Shown one piece after another: positions 1 through 9,376 of a stretch of 64,000 nt of DNA; positions within the stretch are counted from its first letter, which is position 1; the number at the start of each line of letters is the position of its first letter. The position numbers and the translations under genes are program-made. Below the pieces are notes generated by a model. That model searched no databases. It saw only the letters and a program-made list of their open reading frames with translations, and had not been told where the DNA came from. Source of the stretch: Mycocentrospora acerina (Eukaryota > Ascomycota > Dothideomycetes > Pleosporales); NCBI GenBank assembly GCA_022701365.1, contig JAKUHH010000032.1, positions 62,001-126,000 on the forward strand, in the 5' to 3' direction.

Positions 1-1023
1 TAATCAAAGCAAAAGGCTTTCGTTCTCGGGCCATCACGAGAAAGTTCGAGGGCACCACGTCGAAAGCCCATGCTTTGACTTTCTTTTCCAGTGACGAATG
101 ATGAACGGGGGTTCCCAAAGCGCTGATAATCTTGCCTACCTCTCCTGCTGCGAAGCAGAGTATGTCATGTTCTGCGTCAGTCATGTTTTTTCTTCCGTTC
201 TCGAGAGCGCTGAGGATGTGTGAAGGAACTGTGGCCGTAAGTAGAACCTCTTCGCAAGAGGTATACAAAGACAGGTCCTGAGAGTCGCTTTCTTGGCCTA
301 GCCTAGGAGTATTTAGAGGGGTTGCCTTAGGACTACGAAAATTACGTTGCCCCAATGCCAAGACCAGCCAGTTTACCACCCATAGGTCAGCCTCCCCTGA
401 TACCCGATCGGCGGCGAATGAAACTGTAGCAAGCAAGATGGATGCGCCACGAATAGCATCGATATTTTGAGGCGATGTACACGCGACTGCTTCCCGTAAG
501 CCAACAAGCGCTCGGTCCCGATATGCACAGAAGGGTAGAGTCTCAGGCCATGTGGGATCACTGCACCCGAGATGTACCATGGCGAAGAGAAGAATCGTGT
601 CCATAAGAAATTGGTGCCGGAACGCAAGTTGCGGCACATCGATCTTCAGCGAGGTCGAGATTGACTCAGGGAAGTTTGAGGAAAAGTATTGCGTCGTAAA
701 TACACAATAATGATGCATCAAACGGAGATTAAGCAATGCCCCGTCTTCGCTTATGGGTGCACGGACCATCGGCGTTAACTCAGATGTATGACTTGCGTTG
801 ACAGTTGTTGATGAGACAGTTCGCTTTGATGTTGGCAGGTAAACGCACGCCGTGTCATTCCGAAGGCAGCCTGCACATCGCGGTTTCGATTCATCGCACT
901 ATAGGTGAGCATGTCAGCGTATGCATTGGTACTTGGCAGGACACTCCATACTTTCACACGTCGGAGCTTACAACTTCTGCATCCGTGTCTAGTCTTACTA
1001 TGAGCGCGGATTTTATATACCAT
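1..1023 (-). CDS. Zn(II)2Cys6 transcription factor, C-terminus beyond window
   Basis: Fungal nuclear regulator with a binuclear zinc cluster. Exon 1 is 952-1023 and encodes 24 residues. A 53-nt intron (899-951, GTATGG..CTATAG) is followed by an open frame from 898 to the window edge. Joining them gives Cys15-x2-Cys18-x6-Cys25-x6-Cys32-x2-Cys35-x6-Cys42, the exact GAL4-type spacing, with Cys25 as the first codon after the phase-0 intron. The remaining ~300 residues have the helical, His/Leu-rich character of the UPC2-like regulatory region (fungal-specific transcription factor domain). The ATG at 1021-1023 is chosen because it gives the usual short basic leader before the cluster. Without splicing, the frame has stops and loses four cysteines. 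The target genes cannot be inferred. The C-terminus lies beyond position 1. Confidence 0.88.
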
Positions 1024-1983
1024 AATGAACGCACAGTAAGGAACAAAGTGCGGACGGTGGTTGGATGTTAGTTTAGCCTGGTGTTGTCAGGCTCAGTCGC
1101 GGTTTCTCCGAAGCTACCGGTGGGCATCGATGTCTAGGTATGCTCGCCCAGCTGACCGATTTCGCAGCTGACGCGGCATCAACTTTATTCCGTGCCGCCT
1201 CGGTCCATTCTCACAACCGGCACAGCACAATTTCGCGCTATTATTCACTAGCAACGCTGTTTGATTAGCTAGCACTCAGGAGCAGCACCGATCATTACTA
1301 AGGTTTCATAGCGACAACGTGGTGCGCGACAGTCAACATGAGCGGCTGATTCTGAGTAGGGCTCAATCGAAGGTCAAAATGCCAAAGCCTCATTCACAAG
1401 CAAACTCCACTTCTAAGCCCAATTATTTACGATGCGTTATAATTTATTAATCGAACTAGAGAAATTTAGTTTTCAGTAGCATCGTGTGTGTGAAACCTTC
1501 AAAATACCCACTTCCTTATTAGTAAGCGCCTGAGTCGTTTCCGGCGCTGATTGAGTGCACACATTCATCATCAATGTCAGCACGGAAAATGTAGTTGGCC
1601 AGGAGCGTTGCTTTAAGGAGAAACAATGGATAGGGACATATGTAAGCTCCGAATACCCCTTCCCTACGGAGAAACCAGGATCTTGAATCTAAGCCAAGAA
1701 TTGGGGTTTTCATACACAAATGTCAATTTAGTGCGCGAGAAAGTTGTCAGTAAACGCGGTACTTGATTGCACGCTTAGTTCTACCCTGAATATTACTTAA
1801 ACAGTCAATTGGAATGATTAAATTTGGGGTGCCTTTCTTTGCCATACGCCATTGAAATATCATTCTATAACACCTACAATCCTACTGCTATAACTTGCAG
1901 TGCCCATAGAGTACTCAGAACCCGTGGACTCCATGCACTGCTTTGCTTATCACAGCTCCATCTCTTCAGCATAAAGTCGGTGC
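1024..1983. other. Intergenic region
   Basis: About 960 bases between the regulator's start codon and the 3' end of the RTA1-like gene. It holds the regulator's promoter. Short frames here (for example minus 1519-1719) have no recognisable motif or splice continuation. I see no RNA gene or repeat. Confidence 0.6.
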
Positions 1984-2888
1984 TTAGTGCATCTCTTCGT
2001 CCGATATTAGCTCTGTTCCTTTTCGGCCCTGTACATATTCGGATGGATGATGGTAAATGAGAATAGCAAGAACACCTAGGATCAAAGTCGAGTCGCAGAG
2101 GTACAGAAATACCTCGCTTTTCTGTATTGGCGAATCGTGATCACCGATGAACTCAACAAATCGGAAGACAGATCTAACGAAGATCATAGCACTCGACAGG
2201 TAGATGACAAGCATCACGCCTCTCCAGCCTTTCTTTCCCTGACATGTATCCAGGCTCAAGGAACGTTCTGTGGGGTTTCTTGACAGTCGTCGATGGAATA
2301 CGCTCGCTACCGCGACGAAGATGGCAAAAGACACGAGCTGCGCGGCCAGACCGACAAGAATAATTGTTTTACCGCGATTGAAGTTGCTGCTCAGCATTCC
2401 AGAGCCCATAATCTGAACGATGAAGGTAATGATATCACCTCCAACGAACACCAGAGTTAGCCGTGAAGGCTTGATAGGCGAGTACGCCTCGCCATGCACT
2501 AGAATTATCATGCGTCCTAGTACCATATAGATAGAAGCAGCGATAAGTGCAGGTGCAACAAGAATGCAGAGTGTTTGGATGATGAATAATGTAAGGTTGT
2601 CATTGTCCTTAGCGGCGAGAAATCGGGAAACGTAACCAGCAACCTCAACTAACGATTCAAATCAGCGAGTTTCATTTTATACAACAGGACAGAACCAGCC
2701 TCTGGAGAGTTGACATTGAGGAAGGACGTACGAGCTCCGCCTATGACCAGGACGACGAAGTAAAATACTCGACGACGGAACAAAATAATAATATGCCACA
2801 TGGTAGCAATTGTGAAAAGAATCAGAAAAATCATAGCGGCGGTAGAGCTGGGCTTGTAGAACCAGAAACTGCCGTAGTCTTCTGCCAT
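1984..2888 (-). CDS. RTA1-like seven-transmembrane protein
   Basis: Member of the RTA1/RTM1 fungal family, multi-pass membrane proteins linked to lipid-sterol movement and resistance to toxic small molecules. Exon 1 is 2732-2888, the intron 2649-2731 (GTACGT..TTAG) and exon 2 1984-2648. The product is 273 aa, near the short end for the family. The join restores the family signature GALEVAGYVSR across the splice site. Further conserved stretches are the N-terminal YKPSS segment, IYMVLGR, GDIITF and the C-terminal IFVRSVFRFVEF. Several hydrophobic spans are visible and the tail is polar. An upstream in-frame ATG at 2924 exists, but 2888 gives the typical short extracellular N-terminus (MAEDYGSF). 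Family membership is well supported; the substrate is unknown. Confidence 0.9.
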
Positions 2889-4417
2889 GACCGCCGGTTT
2901 GAGTAGAAGCCTGACGATGTACACAGGAAACCAGAAAACTACAAAATGGCTTCTAAGGCGGTTCGAGCGAGGTATTTTTCAATTAATTAGGGTGAGACAG
3001 TGAATATTTATTACATGCGCGAAACTTAGTGCAAAGCAACTCAAGCAGTACCGAGTACTTACTGGAGATCGATTCAGATGGATCCGTCTCGCATTTCGCA
3101 CTTCGCATTTCGCACTTCGCATTTCGCACTTCGCATTTCGCATTTCGCATTTCGCACTTTGTACCTCACACTTCGTACGTCAATTCTTGCGTTTGTTTGC
3201 CTCTGTAATTATTACACAACCCAAAGATGCGATTATCGATTAAAAGTCTAAAAGATCATTTTGCTTCGTTTTGCTTCGTTTTCTACTTGCTTAAGTAGAG
3301 ATGATTCGATATTGAGTGAGCGGCGAGCAAAACGCCTAATTTGCTAAGCAATATGTCATTGCACTTCGATATCTCAATGCATCAATATATTATCATAGTA
3401 TAGAACAGTTTTAAAATTTATATATATGTTGTATCCTATCTAGACGTGCGCTTACTGTGCACTGCTCTTAACGCTCCTTCTGCAGAGAAAACTATCCTTG
3501 CTGCTAACACCTTTTCTAATGCCCCTCACAATAATTTAGGCCTCAGCAGCTGTTAGCACAACTACTTCGTCTACGTATGCTTAATAAAGAGTTTTTCCTT
3601 ATTGTTGTCGCTTTTTCCACTGCATCTTTGCAATTAAAATCAGCGTTATTTGTCGCCTCAAGGTAAGCTGTTCTAGGTCTCTGTCAACAAATGTAAAAGC
3701 ACCTTCAAAGCTAACCTCTTTTCAATCTGCAGCACGTTTTCAATGATGGATTTGTTAACGAACTCTAATAATTACTTATTCCCCATCTCCTAAGCGCTGC
3801 TTAGTATTTAGGCTGCCAGAGTCTTCTTCTTTCTCGCCATCTACCATTTTAGAGCTTGATTCATCAGGGAATCCTAGCAAGGCAAGAGATTAGAATGAGA
3901 ACTTTATGTGTGGCTGTTATTAAACACTTGAGCATATCCAGCTCGCTTTAGGGCTCCTGAGTTTTACATATGGCATTTAAGCAGCAGACAAGCTTCCTTA
4001 AAGACAGCAATTTACAATTTCTGCAAATCAATTATTAAAATAAGAAATATTCCATTATTTACTTGTGACCACCAGTCTACATAAAGTCTCAACATTGGGC
4101 TGTATTTTCTAATATTCAAATCATCTAGTCTAAATTTCGAATTTTCCAGTAATTGAATAAGTCATTCAGAATTATTTGCTTAATAAAAACATGAGAAAAC
4201 TCTTGTCCCCTGAGTAATGAAATGAATGTAAATTTGATACATCCTGTTAGGGATAATCTATGTGATGATAACTTTCTACAGACTCAAGCCTGCAAGGTTA
4301 TTTTCAAACCTCATTCTACAATTGCATGCTTTGAACAAATCAGTTAAATTCATTCAGTAACAGGACGAGAAATGTATTCAGACCATTTGATGTGTTGAGC
4401 CTACAACTTAGAAACAT
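2889..4417. other. AT-rich non-coding block
   Basis: AT-rich DNA with no frame of interest, between the RTA1-like gene and the GH3 relic. It includes the 7-bp tandem array annotated separately and repeated TTTTGCTTCG motifs near 3262-3285. The composition resembles the RIP-affected blocks further on, but I could not identify a parent element. Confidence 0.6.
3091..3160. repeat. Tandem array of ten 7-bp units
   Basis: Ten consecutive heptamers of the two forms GCATTTC and GCACTTC (the last is GCACTTT), mostly alternating, filling exactly 70 bp. The forms differ by a single T/C transition, so the array may have arisen as a 14-bp dimer repeat. Degenerate copies continue to about 3180. No conserved spacers are present, so it is not a CRISPR array. 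Confidence 0.9.
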
Positions 4418-5928
4418 ATGTTACTCTACCCACAAAGCCGCCTAGACGACATGGCGCAGAGGGTGATGACGCCCTATTTCCTGCTTGGCAAAGACAAAAA
4501 CTACACATCAGTTGATCCTTCTAGCGGAGCTGCGTTCTTGATCTACCAGTACGGCCATGGCGCTAGTTTTTCCTCCATGTACCCAGAGATTGGCGCTCGG
4601 GACGTACGTGCAAATCACGCCAAATTATCCGCGAAGTTGGTGCTGCTGGAGCAGTGCTCCTCAAGAACTTCGATGGCACTCTTCGTCTCAAAAACAAGAA
4701 GAATATAGGACTCTTTGGTAACGGTGAGCCCTACCCTACGACTGGCTCCGTCTACCTAGATATTGGCGAAAACCCGGAAGGCTTCGAAATGGGCACGGTT
4801 GATGTTGGTGGAGGATCTGGTACTGTTCGACACACTAGCTTAGTGACGCCACTAGAAGCCATTCAGAAACACGTAGCCACTATTGGAGAACGAGTGCAGT
4901 TGCTCTTTGACAACGAGCTGGTGGCAGAAGAATCCTTCAGGACAATCTACCCGACCCCCGACGCTTGTCTCCTATTTTTAAAGGCTTACTCTACAGAGGG
5001 CAAAGACCGACCCTCCCTTGAGCTCTAGTGGAATGCCACCAAAACAGTGGAAAACACGGCAGTTATGTGTCCTAATACAATCGTCGAAACGCACGGACCT
5101 GGCGTGTAGCTCATGTCATGGGCCGACAACGAAAACGTCACAGCCATCTTGGCTGCCCACTACCCAGGAGAAGAGATTGGTAACGCGATTACAGATGTTC
5201 TCTGGGGTCTCGTAGAGCCCTCCGGACGCCTCCCTTACACTGTCCCTCGGAACGCTTCTGATTACGGTACACAAATCCTCGAGGCTGTCGAAGCGGACAG
5301 CGACCCCAATGCATGGCGGGTAGACTTCACGGAAGGTCAAATGATCGACTACCGACATTTCGATGCGATCAACATTGAACCTCATTTCGAGTTTGGCTTT
5401 GGTCTGTCATACACAAAGTTTGATATGGGAGATGTTTTGGATGTGGCGGTTATTGGCGGGTCATTGGCTCCATTCGCGAATAAGTTCATGGGCATCGCCC
5501 CAGGTGGATTGCGCGATTTGTGGACTAGTTTCGTTATGGCGATAGTCGAAATCACAAACTCAGGTGACAGGGCTGATTTTGCTGTACCACAGCTCTACGC
5601 TTCGCTACCTCAGGACATAACACCTGCAGGCACGCCCATGAAGGTCTTGAGGGGGTTTGAGAAAGTCTATCTTGAAACAAGTAAGTCAAAAAAGGTGGAA
5701 TTTGAATTGACAATGAGGGACATCAGCTACTGGGACGTGGAAGAACAACAGTGGGTAATTCCCACAGGGTCGTTTGCCTTTAAGACGGGCTTCAGCTCTC
5801 GTAATCCGAGGAGTCAGAAGGAAGTTGCAGTTCTAGATTTTTTTTCTCTTTGTATCGATCACGATATACGTCTAGGAACAACCTTTACGGTGTGTCGAAG
5901 GTGGTGTAGCATATGGCCTGTTTGCTGA
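4418..5928 (+). pseudogene. GH3 beta-glucosidase, 5'-truncated and broken
   Basis: Relic of a secreted glycoside hydrolase family 3 enzyme (beta-glucosidase type). It starts inside the protein at a conserved RLDDMA..R-MTPYFLLG segment, so the signal peptide and most of the N-terminal barrel with the catalytic aspartate are missing. The family normally runs to about 800 or more residues; roughly 500 remain. Retained are the ARDVRA-HAKL region, NIGLFGNG, DVGGGSGTVRH, WADNENVTAILAAHYPGEE, WG-VEPSGRLPYT, DFTEGQMIDYRHFDA, FEFGFGLSYT and the C-terminal fibronectin III-like domain. Lesions are a one-base loss near 4629 that shifts the frame before a VLLKNFDGTL segment, and in-frame TAG codons at 5026-5028 and 5107-5109. 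The truncation coincides with the edge of an AT-rich block. Confidence 0.9.
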
Positions 5929-7286
5929 CACCATGTGCTGGCACAGTTCCTTCTGTTGTATGTGAAACAAAGTCTGTAATAACACTTGAATACCTCCTGC
6001 AACTTACTCAATCATAAGCACAAAATCTAAGTGACTAATTTAATAGCGTCCGAGACCCGTCTACATTCTGCTCTGTGTTTTGCCACCCCAAGCTGTGCCT
6101 TAGAGTGGCCAGTCAGAATTAATGCCTTTAATTAATCAGCATTGGGCTGTATCCACTATCACTTGGACATGGTTACGCCTGATGATGCTCTCTTAATCGC
6201 AGCTACACAAACGGTAGAGCACAAGAAAATAGTCTACCGATGTTAAGTTGATGAACCAAATTCTTACATCGATATGGCAAATCCATCTGACAGTAAATTA
6301 AGGTACGATTTTAACCGTGGATACTACATCCGTGTGGTCACACTCTGGGAAAATTACATTATTACTAGCGGCTTGTCGATGCAGGCGGAAGTTGGAAGCT
6401 GTGTTTCTAGCTACGGTCTGGATAAGGGAAAGCCATTTAGAACAGCATGAGCTTTCTGTGACGGTTTCCTATCGCGCAGGGTGAATATGGAGTTAAATTT
6501 GGTACGAGCTAGGAGCATTACGATTGATGATAGCTTCAGTGTGATACACAACACCTCATTAGGCGAGGGGCAAGAACCCACCCATTACCTACGTCAGTTG
6601 AACTATCTACTCTTGTCTTCGTTTAGAATTCTTGAGCACGGCTAAAATGCCCGCCTCTAATATGATCCTGACTAGTTACCCGCCCTCTTTTGTCTTTGGT
6701 ACTTCTATGCTTTGCGAGTCTGTAACTTTGCGGCAAGGCAAATGCTCTCGTAAATGCCTTGTCCTGAGTGCGCTACCAACCCTAGACTTACTGGTGCAAC
6801 TTTAGACCTAAAATCTAGCAGACCCTTCTTAAATCTCTTCGCAGTACCTACCATGCTATTTAAATTTCTGTGCTGATAAGGTTTGATCTAAAAATCTGCT
6901 ACGCTGTACATTATGCTATGTTGTGTAAAGTTATTTCCTGCTATTTCGCATCTATTGCCTCCCCTTCTGTCTGTTCGGGTTGAACCAGTAAGATGCATAT
7001 AGCAACTCTTGGCCATAAGGCTCTATAAATTGGAAGGGACACCACAAAAGACGTGTTGAGTTTGATTTTATTGTGAAATTTACGCCTAAGGCTCCAGAAA
7101 GGACGCGCTGGAAAAGGCAGAATTAGCAGAGTATATAAATGTATTCGTAGATTGGATAGATAATTTTTACATTTTTAGGCTGTAATTGTAGTTAGACCTA
7201 GCACTTTGATGGTAAAAGTCACCAAGAACATTCCCTTAAATGTTTAGCAAAGTTCTGGCAAGCATTTACCTAGTCATAGTAGCAAC

Positions 7287-7333
<47 letters not shown>
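7287..7333. repeat. (AGT)n microsatellite
   Basis: Uninterrupted AGT trinucleotide tract of about 47 bp (15-16 units) inside the AT-rich block, flanked by imperfect copies on both sides. Confidence 0.95.
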
Positions 7334-8281
7334 CTATTATAGTAGCTAACGCCGTATTTACAAACATATAGAGTCTTTAAATTAGATTTTTTAAGAAAAC
7401 CTTCTTAATTTCACTATCTATGTTACCACTTGCTTCTATCATACTAGAGAAGTTGTGTTTTAAAGGAACGTACGGATCCTTTTATTTACTAGAGCAACTG
7501 TTAATGTTACGGTTGTTAGTAATTTAAAGCATATCGTAGTTTCTTTTTTATTTATTGTTTTTCTTCTTACATGCTTCATATGCTTCTGATTTTCCTTACT
7601 TTGACTTATAAAACAGCCTTGGTAGGACACCTTGCAATTATATTTTAATGCTCCAAAAATGAAGAAAAAGCAGTTTTTACAGTTGCAGTCATTCTAGATG
7701 TTGTAACAATAGATAGTATTATCCCTTGCCTCAGCTTTCTGCATTTTACACTCTTTTCCATTACACGTTAAAAATGTTGGTGAAGCAGACAATTGTTTGT
7801 TAAGCAGACACTTCTAAAGTTACATCTAAGAATATATTTAATCTTTCAAATGTTAGAATTTACGGGTAAGAGCTTATTAATTGCGCTCTGTTTCTTAAGA
7901 AGGTTTATGCAAAGGGTTCTAATCATGTCTTTTGTGCAAGTAACTAGACTTGTACATTGCATTTTTAAATGTTGTTTAGCTTATTTCAGAAATAACAGAT
8001 ATTTAAAGGCTTTTTTTAGTGTTTATATGTCTCTCTTTCTTGTAGTTGTTGTAATCTAAGGTCGCAATTTTAATAATATTCTACTCTTGCTCTTACATTA
8101 AAAGAGTGCCATAACTGCGCTTAAGAGTAGCTATCAACAGTAGATTGGTTGTTAAATCAAGCATCTCTTCTTCTGCCTTCTTTTTAAAGTGATGCATAAG
8201 TTTTAAGAGGCTCAGTTATGTGCGTAATATACGTTCTGAAAGTACATTTGTAGTTGCAATACTATTGCATAACACGATACT

Positions 8282-8524
8282 TATAACGTTCACAACGTCA
8301 CACCTGATACTTATCAGTTTCCCACATAACATGCCCTGGACTATGGCTTATAAGGACGTAGGCAAGGTAGCTTTGTAGAATGGTTTTTCGTATCTTTTTG
8401 TACAAGACCTAAAGGTGTAGAGAAAAGTATCTTTGGTATTCCCTCTAGTCCCAGCACTCCCATTTGCCTCGCATTAGACACCAGACTCAATTCGAATTAC
8501 TCTCTACTTGCCTGTGTCGTTACA
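8282..8524 (+). mobile_element. Degraded LTR, related to the 26.3 kb solo LTR
   Basis: About 243 bp that align by eye with the LTR at 26286-26570. Both start with a T(G/A)TAACGTT.ACAAC block and share a TATAAGG-like promoter motif. They also share the segment TTTTGTACAAGACCTA with GTAGAGA following, CAGCACTCC or its variant TAGCACTCC, TAGACA and ATTACTCTCT-type DNA, and both end in GTTACA. The left terminus reads TATAACG instead of TGTAACG, a G-to-A change. No matching target duplication is visible (ATACT on the left, TGTAG on the right). It is either a solo LTR whose flanks have decayed or one end of an element now unrecognisable. The 5' half is more diverged than the 3' half. Confidence 0.7.
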
Positions 8525-9237
8525 TGTAGTAACGCTTTCTGTGTCCTTCTATACTATTGCGTAGAACAGGTTTAGGTAGGATTTAGTGGCCATTAGGGGA
8601 GGTATCTAATTGCAGGCTGGGTCAGAAGGGGTTCAGAAGGATTTACAGTTTGCTTGTTACACTAGGAACACAAAGTGAGAGGGGCTAGGCTTCTTCAGAA
8701 TAAACACTGTTGATAATCTACTAAGAGCGTATCCTAGTTAAGTTCTGATGTTTTAATAAGGTCAAGGCTTAGTAAGCTGCAAATATCTTGAATATTTGCG
8801 TCGTAATAGCAAGATTGTAACCTGGCTGCACTCTGCTAACCTAAACCCTAGATTTCTAGAAATTAGAGAAGAGACTGTCTAATATGTGTTGAGATGTTAT
8901 CTGATGAAAGATTAATGCCGCAAGCGTCAGAGCAGACGCGCTGTGGAGGGCTAAGTTGGTAATTTAAGATTTGAAGTTAAGTGTTGATTTGGGCTCTCTC
9001 TGGCTGCCATGTGGGAGCAAGGTTCTAGCGTCGAGCCTCAGCAACCCGATGTAGCTTGTTACAGTCACAGACGTCATACTTCAATCTTTCAGACAATCGA
9101 GACGAAGCCTCGGCTGCCATCATTAGTAATCACTGAAATTAGCAAGTAACATTAAACCATTTTGTACGTCTGCCTTCAATCCTGTACATTGCAACTTCAA
9201 CTATGGCTAAATAAATTCTTTATAAGAAGTCTTGTAG

Positions 9238-9364
9238 CCCTGATTATTTTGCACATTTATCGTATTAGAGATTTTTCTTTACTTCGATTCAAAGTTGTGC
9301 AAAATGCAACTTGACCTCATGTCTGACGTAAAGCTCACGGCAGTCAGACGTTCAATAATCAGGG
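9238..9364. repeat. Small inverted-repeat element (MITE-like)
   Basis: A 127-bp segment bounded by the perfect 11-bp inverted repeat CCCTGATTATT / AATAATCAGGG, with an inner GTCTGAC / GTCAGAC hairpin near 9321-9349. It has no coding capacity. It ends 12 bp before the pogo-type transposon. I see no second copy in the window, so its mobility is only a suggestion. Confidence 0.4.
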
Positions 9365-9376
9365 TTGATCTAAGTA

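Larger units (their letters stand above)
5929..9376. other. AT-rich block with repeat relics
   Basis: About 3.4 kb of AT-rich sequence without a recognisable gene. Frames such as plus 7793-8059 are hydrophobic by composition only. It contains a trinucleotide microsatellite, a degraded LTR and a small inverted-repeat element, listed separately. The base composition and scarcity of open frames suggest old RIP-mutated repeats. Confidence 0.6.

Noticed and set aside
3091..3160. CRISPR-like array
   Set aside because: Units are contiguous heptamers without spacers and the genome is eukaryotic.
7793..8059. 88-aa hydrophobic frame in AT-rich DNA
   Set aside because: TTT/TTA-rich DNA gives hydrophobic residues by composition; no initiation context, motif or splice partner.
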